A DNA stretch of 64,000 nucleotides from Andrena cerasifolii (taxonomy: Eukaryota; Arthropoda; Insecta; Hymenoptera; Andrenidae), in NCBI RefSeq assembly GCF_050908995.1, contig NC_135119.1:7502001-7566000 (forward strand), read 5' to 3'. Every line of letters starts with the position of its first letter. Positions within the stretch are counted from its first letter, which is position 1. The position numbers and the translations under genes are program-made. Below are positions 9,798-20,751 of the stretch, piece by piece. A model generated the notes under the pieces. It ran no database searches. It was not told where the DNA came from and saw only the letters and a list, made by a program, of their open reading frames with translations.

Positions 9798-12556
9798 TAT
9801 AAAAATCCAAGCCCTATATTTTAATTCATACGAACAAAAAATCTCTAACTTTGTCTATTGTTAGTGTTTTCAGGGTGGGGTCCCTCCTTAAATAGATCAA
9901 GAACGATTACATTCGTTCAAAATATAAAAGTGAGATTCTATAAGAACAGTGAGGAGTTGAAAATGAGAAATTAGAAACTAAGGTTATGGGACGCGTGAAA
10001 AAGAACAGTTATGCTCCCCACCAATCAGAAGCGATCACGAAAAATCACGAGTCACTGTGAAAAATCACCGTGATTGGGAACGAACGTAATCGAATCACGA
10101 GTGATTTACAAATAATAGTCCTAGCCAACACTTATTTTCTTCCGATTCCAAAGTACGTTCGCGCGCGCGTGTGCTGTCCGTGTGTCGGGCCATATAATTA
10201 AGCAGGAACGTGTTTGGAAGGGCGAATAAGCGTGCTCGTTTGCGTCAGACCTCTCGCCCCGCGCACTGACCTACCCTTGGTTAGTCCTTGAGATTGCTCC
10301 GAGGCTCACGGCGACATTTCACCGACAGCACTCGAACCTTCCTTTCGTATCAAGATAGGCCATCCGGCAAATTACGATGATTTACATAGACGATTGGGCG
10401 TCCCTTCGCTTCGATGCATCCACCCAACGAGCCACCGTGCGATTCCGCTGAATTTATCACGCCGGTTAGTCGTCCGACGACTGCCCGTTCGGATTAGTCT
10501 TTTTGCCCTTTGCGAATCTCTCGACAGAATCCCGACGTCGCGCGCGACCTGTTACGCTACTGGCACTCTTCTGAAAACTCGTTTCAAAGGAATTAGCACG
10601 TCCCGTCCGCGTGCACGATATATAAGGAATTCTACGGCAGCGCGATCTAGTTTCGCCGCGGCGTATGACGGGAAACAGGAGCGGACGGAAGAATGGCCGT
10701 GCGAAATAAACAAATCGGAGTACACCGTTACGAAAGTTATTACAGTTACACGTATATTTAGCACGGCCGACTGCCGCAACCGTGGCCCTCGACAGTGGAC
10801 TCGCACTGGCATTCAGCCACCATTCCCACGCACCGTCACATCGTGAAGCCGCATTATCTAATATCTCCCTTTCATACGCACAATTTATTCCGTAATTGCC
10901 ATTCGATTTACGCGCGTCTGGCTCGCTCGAGGAAAGTCCCCCACGATCTCGCCGCGGATTGCAGCGAGCGCTGCGAGCGTTTCGGGGAAGCGAACTGAAA
11001 CTGAACAGAGAATACCTAACTGCGCCTCTCGAAATGCTGCTGGCAGATTGGTTCCGCGGTAACGATCCCGCCAATTTATTACCGCCGTGTTATACCCGAT
11101 TTATTCTAATTTTACGGCGCTGTAGTTCCTGGGATACGATGCGTTCGAAAGCGTATCGGAATGAAATCTCGCTTAACCGAGCCGTTAAGGTGCAACAAGT
11201 AAAGAGAAATAAACCGTGCGGCTCCGGGACACGTGACGACAGCTTGGCTTCGATCGCATCGCGGGAGCACGTTATCCGAAGCATTCCTTCGTGCAGTTTC
11301 CTGTATATCGGTAACACTTCGGTACGTACTTCCTGCGCCACCTGCCATCGAATCAGTTTTACGCGTACTTAAAAGACACACGCGTGGACAGACACCCGAA
11401 CGTACATCCCAGGACTCGACGCGTGAACATCGCCGTCGAATCGCGGCCGATCCACTCCAATCAACCGCGATGCAATTTCCCGCGGCAGGAAGCCACCGAA
11501 AATCCGTTCGAATCGAATCCATCGGAATCTGATCAACTCGAGCCGTCGGGAGGTAAAAAGAAGCCGACGACTTAACAAGGAAGAAAATTCGGCGCGTGAT
11601 TCGGCGTGGCACTCGTGAGCTCACGAAGCTCGAAGGCCGAGAGTCGGCGCCGTGCTCCTGCTTCTATGGGAATGCCGGCTGATCCGAGTGATTTGGCAAC
11701 AGCGCTGCGCACGGTGCACCGGCCGCAACGTTGCAAACGTTCGATGCACGGTCGGCGTACACGCGCGTGGATCGTTGCTGCGTGTGCGCGCGGGTGTGCG
11801 TGAACGCGGACGACGCGGCGTCGAGAGATCGAAAGAGCGAGCGACCGAGCCGAGCGGCCGACGGAACACGCGTCCCGCGAACGCATCGACGCGACGGTTA
11901 GGGAGCTTTCTCGCGTGTTACCTCGCGCTTACGAGGCACGCGCTCGCGAATCAAGTGCACTTTCAAGGCTGTCGGCGGAAATTCCCTCCTCCTTCGCCCT
12001 CCCCTCCCCTCCCCCCCTTCTCCTGCCCCTCCTGCGGCGACCTCGATTCGAAAAACTCCCGGTGGCACGTGTTTCCGCTCCAATCAGTCCCGTTCGAGAA
12101 TGCCTCCTATCGCGGAGCTCGTGGCATAAAAATTCCGATGAACATTGTTTTCGATGTGTGTATCGCACTCGCTGGTTGACATGTATCCAGCCACGTTCAC
12201 CGCGACCGCACGGTTTATCTCGTTTAACCTTATGTTGTATTGTAAAACGGACATGAGAGACTGCACTGAAAACACGCGGGATAATCAGTTTAACGCGATC
12301 GCTCGAAATGTTTCTATTGTTCCCGGCGATACCAAGAAGCGTTTCAACGAGGCAAATGTTACGATTACCATGAGATAACTTTTTCAACGTCACGTTACTT
12401 ATGCGGCACTGTACCGTACTGTTGAGATCGTAGGAATGTGACGCAATTATCATAAGACGTCGAATGTGCAGCATCTAATCCGTTTCGATGTGAGGCCGCG
12501 CGGAGTCGAGCGTTTTCTTTCTACCTTCTTTAGCGAACGTTTGTGTTCGCAGTGTC
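9798..12556. other. CpG-rich non-coding region
   Basis: A decayed AT flank to about 10135 contains several ATCACGA repeats near 10027-10110. CpG-rich DNA follows to about 12050. Overlapping ORFs of up to about 200 codons lie on both strands at 10394-12474. None shows a domain, they overlap heavily in several frames, and their arginine/serine/alanine composition follows base composition. A regulatory or unannotated UTR role is possible but not shown. Confidence 0.45.
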
Positions 12557-13921
12557 CAGGGGCGGATTTGGAGATTTGGCGCCCATAGATAAGCGTCTGC
12601 CACCTTTTCTGTGTAATATATATTTATTAGTTATTATTATTATTGATCGTCTATGTTACTCTAATAGAGGAAACCTGAATGTTTATAAAAGGCATAGACA
12701 AGAAGGGTAAAGGCGAGCCTAACCGCGAAGTATAAACTAAACTGAAATAGGGACGACAAAACAAACATTACAACAAAGTAAAAATTAACGAGTAAAGTAG
12801 TCTTAACTTAACTTAAAGAATATTAGCAATATTAGCTTGAGACTTTGATATCAGAGGCTAAATATCATCAAATAATTTTATTCAAAAGAGTTGAAAGAAT
12901 TTTAAAGTGACAACTGGTGTTCCTGATTTCTCGATATTTTTTGTTTCTCGAGAAATCAGGAATGAGATCATATTTCTTGAGAATTCTCGAGAATTTTGTT
13001 CTCGAGAAATTGAAGAAAATATTGGAAAAATTATATTTTTGGAATAATGTTGATAATATTTATCAAAAACACAAGAAAACTTTAACTAAACGATTATTCC
13101 TGTCTAATTTATGCAAAACTTGTGTAAATGAAAAAATAGATATTAAATATAATTGGTAAATTTATTTATTTAATACAAAATTTGTACAAAGCGAAACATT
13201 ACTTTTTGGTTTTAAAATTTATTTTTAAGTAGCACAATGCGTGTAATGTAACGTCAGCGAATCTATTTCTTTTTTATGGCAAAATCTGTTACTGTTATAT
13301 TTTCAGGATAACTTTTTTTAAATTGGTCCAAACGACTTGCGTTTTTCCGAGAAGCTAGAATGATTAGTTTAATAGATGACGTATTTCGTCGTTTTGAAAA
13401 AAAATGCAATTCGTCGGAATAGCGAAGAAAATACTGCAGGTCGGTTTTTCAACTTGTTTTTCTGAGCCTTTATTTAACTAAGTTGTATACATGCTGAAAA
13501 ATTCATCGAAATCGGTTGACGCACAACCAACAGGCATCGAAATATGTAAAATCTTTAGGCTTATCACAGTTATCGGCCGAAAGCTGTAATTTCTACTTTT
13601 AATTATTTGTAGCTCATAGTTAACCGATTTCGATGAAATTTTCAGCACGTATATAACTGACTTAAATTTACAAAGAGGAATTTAAATTTTCATTACAAGC
13701 TCAGATGAAAAGTTGAAAAAGCGACCTTCACTATTTTTCCCGCTGTTCCAGCCAATCGCATTTGTTTTCCAAACGACGAAACACGTTACCTAAGTAGTCA
13801 AATAATTTATCCGACTTCTCAATAAAACCCAACTCGTTTCGACCAATTTCAAAAAAGTTATTCCGTTTTAAAGGATGTGCCAATAATCTGTTGGCTCACT
13901 GTATATATAAATTCGCCCCTG
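12557..13921. mobile_element. hAT element, CAGGGGCG type
   Basis: A 1365-bp element starting CAGGGGCGGATTT and ending AAATTCGCCCCTG. The flanks are GCAGTGTC (12549-12556) and GTAGAGTC (13922-13929), an 8-bp duplication with two differences. CAGGGGCGGAT ends and 8-bp duplications are hAT features. The interior is AT-rich with no intact transposase. It contains a perfect 15-bp-arm hairpin at 12920-12962 (TTCCTGATTTCTCGA and its complement), and its right half is occupied by a second fold-back at about 13300-13908. Confidence 0.7.
13300..13908. mobile_element. Fold-back mariner-like MITE inside the hAT
   Basis: Sequences at about 13310-13560 and 13610-13865 are imperfect inverted repeats centred near 13585. 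Shared stretches include AATTGGTC, GACGAAA, GCTGAAAA and CATCGAAATCGGTT. On the complementary strand the right end continues TACAGTGAGCCAACAG, a typical mariner-like terminus next to TA. The left terminus is eroded. It lies within the hAT at 12557-13921 and so is a later insertion. Confidence 0.55.
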
Positions 13922-14562
13922 GTAGAGTCGACCGCAGGGATTCGACGGACGGTGCATCTGTCACGTTCGCTGCGAGCGTTATCGAGAGGATACGATAAAA
14001 TTCGCAGTGGTGCGTTCTAGTCTAATGGAACGAAACAGTACCGCCGATAAGAGGAGCGAGCGTAAGAAGCTCCGCGCTATTGTAAGGACACGGGCAACGT
14101 TTCCATGGCGGCGGATGAAATATCTATGCTTAACCGCCCCGACAAGGGGTATATGTATGTATGATACGTAATGCATGTGCCTGCGCCGCTGCCGTGGTTT
14201 TATTTCAGGCTCGGTCGAGATTCAATTGGAGAAAACGAGGAAAGCTCACGGGCGAAACAGTGTATTCGGCGTTGCGAACGGGGAGAGAGAAAGAAAGGGG
14301 GAGGGGGGGCTTTCGAAACGCTTTGGGCACTTTCATGCATTGCGAAAGATTCAAACGGAGGCCGGAGGAGAATGATTTGGGTCGTGACCCAGATCCGCTG
14401 CTCCGTTCGCTCTTTCTCTTTCTCTCCTTTCGTTTTTCCGCCGTCTTCTTCCAAGTACGCCGCTCGTTCGCGTTGCTACACCGTCGAACGCCGTAATTGG
14501 CCCCGGCTGATCGCCGCCTTTCGTAGGGATTACCGAGAACTCTGCAAGTGGCGCGGGACTGA
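13922..14562. other. Non-coding stretch, no gene seen
   Basis: Mixed GC sequence with three overlapping + frames and one - frame that appear to be shadows. A TTTC/CT-rich run lies near 14409-14450. Confidence 0.4.
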
Positions 14563-14741
14563 CAAGGGGACCCTCAGGTTTTGCAATTTCAGAAAATTTG
14601 GATACTTAGTGTACTCGAAGGTCTTCACGCGGACATTAATTTCTGAAAGCAGTAAGACGCGCTTTTCAGCCAAATTCGAGAAAATCGACTTCGAAAAATT
14701 CGGAGGTCGCTTATATACAGGGTGTTCCTCTACCTACGGTC

Positions 14742-14988
14742 AATACTCTAGGGGGTGATTATACAGGCAAAAATAAGACGAAAATCAAAAGTGACGAAAT
14801 TACGGTAATGGCTTCGTTTTCGGGAAAGTTGACTTTAAATTTCACCTAAATACATGTGCATTGTAGGCGCATTCGTATTTAGGTGAAATTTAAAGTCAAT
14901 TTTCTCGAGAACGAAGCCATCACACCACAATTTCGTCGCTTTTGATTTTCGTCTTATTTTTGCCTGTATAGTAACCCCCTAGAGTATT
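14742..14988. mobile_element. 247-bp fold-back MITE
   Basis: A nearly complete palindrome. The left arm starts AATACTCTAGGGGGTGATTA and the right arm ends CCCCCTAGAGTATT, with arms of about 110 bp and a loop of about 25 bp near 14852-14876. It contains the pair AATAAGACGAAAATCAAAAG and its complement. The upstream CAGGGTGTTCC (14718-14728) often accompanies this repeat type in insect genomes (general knowledge). It has no coding capacity. Confidence 0.75.
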
Positions 14989-15008
14989 ATTATTATTATT
15001 ATTATTAT

Positions 15009-15920
15009 TGTTACGAGCCGAAGCTGAGGGCAATGAGAGTGGCGGCTGCGAGGCCGAGGATTGAATTTGTTTGTTGGAGTTTGTTAGTAGCGGACGAACC
15101 GGGGTCTGGTATTCCCGGGAGCCGCTATAAGGAGGTTGGATGTCGTGGACGAACCGGGGTCTGGTATTCCCGGGAGCCACTAGGAAGGTAAAGTTTCACG
15201 GACGAACCGGGGTCTGGTATCCCCGGGAGCCGCTAGGAAGGTGGATATCGTGGACGAACCGGGGTCTGGTATCCCCGGGAGCCACTAGGAAGGTGGTGTC
15301 GTGGACGAACCGGGGTCTGGTATCCCCGGGAGCCACTAGGAATGTTAGTTTAGCCTCGTAACTTTATAATGCGATACCCCTTGAGCGGTAAAGGGGTATC
15401 TTTGTGGGTTGGTCTCAAAGAGGAAATTCGGATGATGATTGAAGAGAACACTGAATTTATAATTACTAATTATATTCTGTATATAATCTCAGTCTTTTAC
15501 AAATGTTTAAGTGTTTTTGTCGCGGTACCTAGGTCCACTTCTCGGTTTTGACGCACTGAGAAATGCGGGGGTCTCAAAAATAAGAGTTAACAGACACAAC
15601 ACCTATCAGCAACTCTACGTACTGTATGGTAAAAGTTGGTACAATGCCCGAAGGAAAATACTACTTGGTCTCGCAAGCCTCTTTCGTCTACGCGTGTTAG
15701 TCTTGAAATGAGCCCCCGAGTATTGATTCGTGGCCCTTTTTATATCGTGAAATTCGGCTAAAAAGTAGTGGGGATATGAATACCTTCATTGAATATTAGG
15801 TTTTCCGGGAAAACTCGGTTGCATCCCACCACTGTAGGAAACTGTGACCCCGCCGGGTCACGCGCATTCCGGACACCCGAAAGGGTTTAAGAGTTCAAAG
15901 ATAGGGCTGCGTACGTAACA
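15009..15920. mobile_element. LTR-like unit, probable solo LTR (912 bp)
   Basis: The unit begins TGTTACG and ends CGTAACA, and is flanked on both sides by ATT microsatellite (14985-15008 and 15921-15934). TG...CA ends with short terminal inversion are typical of LTRs, and TGTTACG ends occur in insect BEL/Pao and Gypsy LTRs. The exact target duplication is hidden by the microsatellite. The unit contains five tandem copies of a hairpin-forming repeat (15092-15348). On the - strand, TATAAAAAGG near 15737-15746 could be a promoter. No internal retrotransposon region lies beside it, so it would be a solo LTR. The alternative is a non-LTR composite repeat. Confidence 0.5.
15092..15348 (+). repeat. 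Five tandem 51-55 bp units with GC hairpins
   Basis: Units start at 15092, 15147, 15200, 15252 and 15303 and share GGACGAACCGGGGTCTGGTA followed by YCCCGGGAGCC. Each has an internal stem (CCGGGG, eight-base loop TCTGGTAT, CCCCGG in units 3-5; one base pair weaker in units 1-2). Linkers differ in length (51-55 bp), which breaks any reading frame, so this is not a coding repeat. The reading frames across it are artefacts. Confidence 0.9.
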
Positions 15921-16360
15921 TTATTATTATTATTTCCAAGGGAGAACCCTTTAGTATACAAAGCTTGAACATTTCAGTACAATAAATATATATAAAATAA
16001 CGTAACATAAACAGAAAAAATAAAATAAAACGGAAAATATAAAGTAACGAGGAAAACATAACAATATGAAACGACGACATCGCCAAACAACTGAGCGCAA
16101 ATTAAGGAGATGGTAGTCTCCTAAGTACCAGAGTCCTAAACGAGGCGAAGGAGGTCAAGAAAATATCTAATTCAGCAGGGCACTGGTTTAGCTGCTCCAT
16201 AGCACGATTAATGGGATCGGCAGAGTAACAATGATAATTTGGGACTCGGGATACAAAAAGGGGTCCCAGACGCAGTGACCGTTGCGGAGCATGAAAACAA
16301 ATCCTTGCAACAAGCTCTTGACAGTTAATCTGACCGTGGAAAACTTTCTAGATGAATAGT
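15921..16360 (-). mobile_element. 5'-truncated LINE with ORF2 C-terminus
   Basis: Read on the - strand, 16354-16102 gives the end of a LINE reverse-transcriptase ORF, ending at a TAA at 16102-16104. Visible blocks are HGQINCQELVARICFHAPQR, then SADPINRAMEQLNQCPAELD and IFLTSFASFRTL. These match the usual C-terminal plan of I/Jockey/R1-like LINE proteins (NGQINC...VPQRSLR...PINRMM...DLF..S...F). The 3' UTR of about 170 bp ends in the hairpin AAGGGTTCTCCCTT and an (AAT)n tail that runs into the LTR-like unit. No RT catalytic domain remains. The ORF is open from 16354 to its stop but only about 80 codons survive. Confidence 0.75.
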
Positions 16361-16510
16361 AAGGGACCTCAGAATTTTTCAAAGTCGATTTTCTCAAATT
16401 TGGCTAAAAAGCGCGGCTTACTGTTCCGAGAAATTAATGTCCGAGTGAAGACCTTGAAGTACACTATGTTTCAAAATTTTCTGAAATTGCCAAACCCGAA
16501 GATCCCCTTG

Positions 16511-18293
16511 ATAGCGCGATGCACGCTCGAATCACAGATCCGACGATCGAATCTTTGAATATATCACTCACGACATACCCTTCTCGCTTGTCTTTCGCCT
16601 TGTTCCTCTAATCTAGCTGCCGAGCGCTTTATCAGGCTCGAAGAGCGCGCGCCGTTTTACCGCTTCGTCCGCGGCTGGAGCGAAGGCGGATTCGTAAGTG
16701 GCACGACTTCAACGAAATGAGTCATCTTTAAACGGTTTTACTAGGGGGATATAAGAGCATCTTGTCCGCGCATCCGTTGGTAATCTTCGCTGGAAATTTG
16801 CACTTTGGAGAAGTGCCAGCTCGTCGGTGCGTCTCCTGGGCTGGTGTCGCTCAAAATCGGCAGCCGACAGTCTTCCTGCGCGACCGAAGATGACGCGGAT
16901 GACGGGCGATTCCAAGTGTGATTAATATCGCGCCGTCTCTATCGGTCGCGGTGTTCGCCAGCGCGGTGTCGACAACTTGTTGGACATCGGTGGGAGTCGT
17001 GACTAGACACATGCGAAAGTTACTCAACGTCTTCGGTGAAGTCGGCAAGGTTTCGCGTATCGCGCGTACCTGTGTACTCGTAACAGGTCGGGCGACTTGG
17101 ATTTCGTAGCGGAAAAACTCGCGCGTGCGCCGTGCAATTTGCCGATCTTGATACGCGATTGCCGCCGCGGAGACAAAGCGGAATTCTACCGGCTGGCGAT
17201 GGCCCGCGTGGAAGTTTAGGGTGAAGCGATTCGAGAACTCGCTTCCCCGCGTCACACGGCCTGCCGCCGAACTTTCTCGCGACGACGAGCAGTTATTACA
17301 GTTCTTTCTTTTCACTCGTACTCCTCCATTATTAATTGGAACTTTTCAGGGCACCCGCGACTGGGTAGGAAGATTGCTGTTTGCTTAACTGGAGCGCGCC
17401 GGGGGTTGAAATGTTAACCAGTTTGCATGCGGACTATTACGGATAATGCGGGAGGATCGAGCGGAGGATGCTCGAAGCATAAAGGAGGAGGCGGTACGGT
17501 GCTATTAATTTCGTTTCGGCTTTTTTAAAAAGAGACTTCCCGGCGATATTACACGAGGAGCCAGCGCTATACATCTTCTGGAAAGTGTCCAGAGGCAGCC
17601 AGGAGCCACGGCAAAGTAATGATCCCTTTTTTTGGAAACTTTCCAATGTTTCCCGATTCGATAGTTCTTATGTTTGTCGGCCCTCGTGATATTTCGCGTG
17701 CGAAGGCAAGCCGTCTTGTATTATTTTACCATGCGCTCGTGGAGTAGGACGTAGACACGCGCAATTATATCGATATGTTAGATTGTACTTGTACAGTATC
17801 GTAACTTTTCGTTGGCTCGCTGCATTTTCCATGTACGCGAGCAGATCGCTCGCGAATTACGACACTGGGTTTAGGAGAACTTTCGGATATCTAGGACTCT
17901 GCTCGATTCTAGATAAAATTTAATTAATTAGAGTGGCCCGGAATATCGTAAGGAACACATATCTCCCTTTGTTCGCGTAGAGTGTAGAAGATAAAATTAT
18001 ATTCGTGCGTTAATAAGTACGTATGTGCCCTCTGGCTCCACATATCCATACGCTCGGCTTTTGTCGGCTCCACGAGTACGTACACTTTTCTTCTCCTCTA
18101 CTCCGTTACATACTGTATCCCATAATACACCTGTGTAATAACCTATCTCCGTCCCGCATCGTTTATCGTAGCATTCCGAGGTAAACGAGAGAGATACGAG
18201 CGCAAAACCGGCGCGACACTAGTACTCGTGGCTAAACCTCTTACCGATTCTCTCGACAACAGTTACCGCAGTGAATATCAAACGCTACGACGC
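16511..18293. other. Non-coding stretch, no gene seen
   Basis: GC-moderate sequence with shadow ORFs (longest about 150 codons on the - strand near 16851-17315, without a recognisable domain). No transposon ends found. Confidence 0.4.
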
Positions 18294-18297
18294 ACAG

Positions 18298-19045
18298 TGG
18301 TCCGAGTATACTACATGCTAGCTGGACAAAATTATTTTTTCGCGGTATTGGGGTTCAAATTGTATCACAGTTTATTATTTCACCAAAAATATCGATAAAA
18401 TAAAAATATGACTAAGTCGATATAGGAGAAAGGACAAAACGACAGTAGATATTGTGCTTTAACTATAATTATCAGTTATAACATTATGATTATTCCTGTA
18501 ATTTCTAAGTTTTCTATGGAATTTTAAAAAAAAATTCGAACCACAGTTGACTCACCTAACATAAAATGGCTATTAAAACAGTATTTTACTATATATTCCA
18601 CGTCGTTTCACGCAACAAGGGTTGAATGTACGGAAAGTAGAGACTTTCTAGTTTCTTTTAATCGCATGATCGATCTGCAAAAATTTGCAAAACTATGTTT
18701 TGTGAATTATTTTCGAGTGCGACGCTGGGCAGGAGAGATAGCACAGTTGTTATATTTCAGAATCTATACGTATTATAGATTAAGTAACTATAAGCGTGCC
18801 TTGTAACTATTAATTTCTTGATAATTATAGTACAATATGTTAAATATATAGTTAAAGTACAATATGTACTGTCGTTTTGTCCTTTTTCCTTTATTGACTT
18901 AGTCATATTTTTATTTTATTGATATTTCTAGTGAAATAATAAACTGTGGTACGAATCAGGTTTGTTCCTAACAATTTCAACCCCATATAAACCCAATACC
19001 GCGAAAAAATAATTTTGTCCAGCCAGCATGTAGTATGCTCGAGCC
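18298..19045. mobile_element. hAT-type element, CACAGTGG ends
   Basis: An element of about 748 bp with very long inverted ends. The left reads CAGTGGTCCGAGTATACTAC and the right, inverted, CAGTGGCTCGAGCATACTAC. The arms continue for about 150-170 bp, including GGACAAAATTATTTTTTCGC and AGGACAAAACGACAGTA. CGACGC occurs just outside both ends. Allowing one base of offset, the flanks are TACGACGC and TGCGACGC, an 8-bp duplication with one difference. No transposase frame is present. A 63-codon - frame at 18903-19094 crosses the right end and is not a gene. Confidence 0.7.
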
Positions 19046-19838
19046 ACTGTGCGACGCCTCTAATAAACATCTCCGTTTGCCATGAAACTTTCACCGTGAA
19101 ACGTTGAAACAGTATCTACCATACGCGCAACAAAAACCGAAGCGTTGAATTCTCGCGAAAGCGAATGAGAGTACACGGTAAAAAATTTTCCACGTGAATT
19201 CTCAGCGACGTACTCGCGCAACGATCCGATCCATGGACACTTAATTATCTAACATTGACGCGATCGATAATTAGTCTGGAATTTACTGGCACACCTAATC
19301 ACCGTGTTCGCGTGGATGATCGGAGCAATGATACTTTCCCCGGCTGCAGAAATTCGTCTTCGCGCGCGGCGCGCGTCTATAGGTGGAATTCTCGGGCGCT
19401 CACAGCGTATTATCGTACCGCACGCGGTCGTTCACGAATTCGGAGTAACGAGTAAATTCCGATAAGTTACCGTCGTGTCGGAAACTTGGTGGGACGCCGG
19501 GTGGGGGGTAGGGACGAGGCACACGGCTCGGCGCGGCGACGAGCTTGTTCAGGGTGGCTCGAGGGGAGGTGGAAGAGCGGGAACGCGAGACCGAGCAGCG
19601 GGTGGACTACTATGGAGGGAGAACGCGCGGCGTGGAAGGTGGGCCGCGGAGTTCGTGAGAGGGAAGAGCAAGAGGCGAGAGGGTGGCGGCTGTGAAGCAT
19701 GGCCGAGGGGAGGTAGCGCGGGAGGGACGGCATGGTTTGGTGAGCGAGGGAGGGGGGAGAGAGGAAGGAGCGCGCTATCGGCGAGCGCCTCGGTTCGGCC
19801 GAGTCGGCCGACGTCGGCCTCGATCAGCCGCTCGGCAC
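19046..19838. other. CpG-rich upstream region of the putative promoter
   Basis: Becomes increasingly GC-, GA- and CpG-rich towards 19.8 kb. Long overlapping frames on both strands (up to 317 codons at 19475-20428) are glycine/arginine/serine-rich. They cross the promoter and UTR region, so I treat them as compositional. Confidence 0.45.
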
Positions 19839-19873
19839 TCAGTTCGAGTCGGACCTCCGTCGTAGTCGGATTG
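19839..19873 (+). promoter_or_regulatory. Putative core promoter: Inr with DPE-like element
   Basis: TCAGTT at 19839-19844 matches the arthropod initiator, with A+1 at 19841. At +28 to +33 (19868-19873) the sequence GGATTG matches the DPE consensus RGWYVT at its first four positions. The spacing is that required for an Inr/DPE promoter. No TATA box precedes it. A CT tract follows at 19891-19935 (GAGA-type sites on the other strand), and the region is the most CpG-dense in the window. All of this is motif evidence only; transcription start data would settle it. Confidence 0.45.
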
Positions 19874-19890
19874 TGTCGTTCTGCCGCGCT

Positions 19891-19935
19891 GTCTTTCTCT
19901 CTCTTTCTCTCTCTCCCCCTCTCTCTTTCTCTCGT
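19891..19935 (+). repeat. CT-rich tract in the leader
   Basis: An interrupted CT run just downstream of the putative start site. On the other strand it reads GAGA, the target of GAGA-factor/Pipsqueak proteins in insects. A second CT tract lies at about 20709-20751, within the same putative leader. Confidence 0.8.
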
Positions 19936-20708
19936 TCCCTCCCGTGGGCACGCGCGCCGCAGTGTGCGTGTGTGTGTGTGTTATGTGTGCTCCTCGTTCT
20001 CCCCTCGTGCTCCCCTTTCCCCCCCGCGACGACGACAACGAGAGTTCCGCCCAGTGAAAAAGAGAGTCGGAGGCTTTCTTTCGTGCAAACAAGACGCGCG
20101 TCCTCGACGGCTGGCGGTTGTTTATTTTCTGGTGCTCGCGGGTGTCGCGCGGTGTGTGACAGAAAACAGCGAACAACCGAAGGAAGGAGAAGGGTCCCGC
20201 GCGCGTCGCGGCCAGAAGAGGAGAGACAACGAGCCCGCGTGTTACTCGCGCCATCCGCGGCCTGGGGGCCCCCGTCGCCTTCGCCGTCGACGTCCACGTC
20301 GCCCTCGTTCGCGGCTGCGAAGAGTTTCAGTCAACGGAAGAAGAAGTAGGTTAGCCACGGTTCCCCGACCGTTTCTCCGGCAGCCTTTTACCGAGCGGCC
20401 GCGAGAGTGTGTAGCCGTAGCATCCTGACGATCGCGGTGACGTTCAACCAACGCGCACTTCTTTTACGTAACGAAAGCGCGTTAGAACGCGCGCGTGCGC
20501 TCTATATCGCGTAATCCGTGCCTCGGTTCCCTGTCCTTCTCATTTCTCCGCTGCAAGCGAGAGAATCTTCGATCATCGGCGGCAGCGGTAACGTCGCCGT
20601 GTTCTCGTGCGTGCTCGTGCTCCATCGGATCGGCCGATCGCTCGGTCGTTTTCGTCTCGTTAAAGCACAGTGGCTCTGTGGATTTCGTGCCGCGCATCGG
20701 CCGTCTCT

Positions 20709-20751
20709 GCCTCTCTCTCTCTATCTCTCTCTCACTCTCTCTCTCTCTCCC
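20709..20751 (+). repeat. (CT)n microsatellite in the leader
   Basis: A CT repeat with two interruptions, in the putative 5' leader. Serine/leucine-rich frames across it are artefacts of the repeat. Confidence 0.9.

Larger units (their letters stand above)
14563..16510. mobile_element. Composite inverted-repeat element with nested insertions
   Basis: Two 146-bp segments (14563-14708 and 16365-16510) are inverted copies of each other at roughly 80% identity. The outer ends are CAAGGGGACC and GATCCCCTTG. They appear to be the terminal inverted repeats of one DNA element whose interior is filled by other units: a 247-bp fold-back (14742-14988), an ATT microsatellite, an LTR-like unit (15009-15920) and a LINE fragment (15921-16360). 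No clear target duplication was found outside the ends, so the superfamily is unassigned. Confidence 0.6.

Noticed and set aside
10394..12474. Several ORFs of 100-200 codons on both strands
   Set aside because: They overlap in up to four frames, are rich in arginine, serine and alanine as CpG-rich DNA dictates, and show no domain, splice context or codon signature.
15092..15348. CRISPR-like array of spaced repeats
   Set aside because: Spacers are related to one another and only about 20 bp, there are no cas genes, and the DNA is eukaryotic.
15140..15361. Repeat-protein ORF over the tandem units
   Set aside because: Unit lengths of 51-55 bp do not preserve the frame, and the units are better explained as DNA/RNA hairpins in an LTR-like repeat.
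18903..19094. 63-codon ORF on the - strand with a tRNA-like translated motif
   Set aside because: It starts outside and runs into the right inverted repeat of the hAT element; the resemblance comes from CAGTGGCTCGAGC in the hAT tip.
19475..20428. 317-codon ORF on the + strand
   Set aside because: Glycine/arginine/serine low-complexity composition, it crosses the putative promoter and CT tract, and opposite-strand ORFs of similar length cover the same bases.
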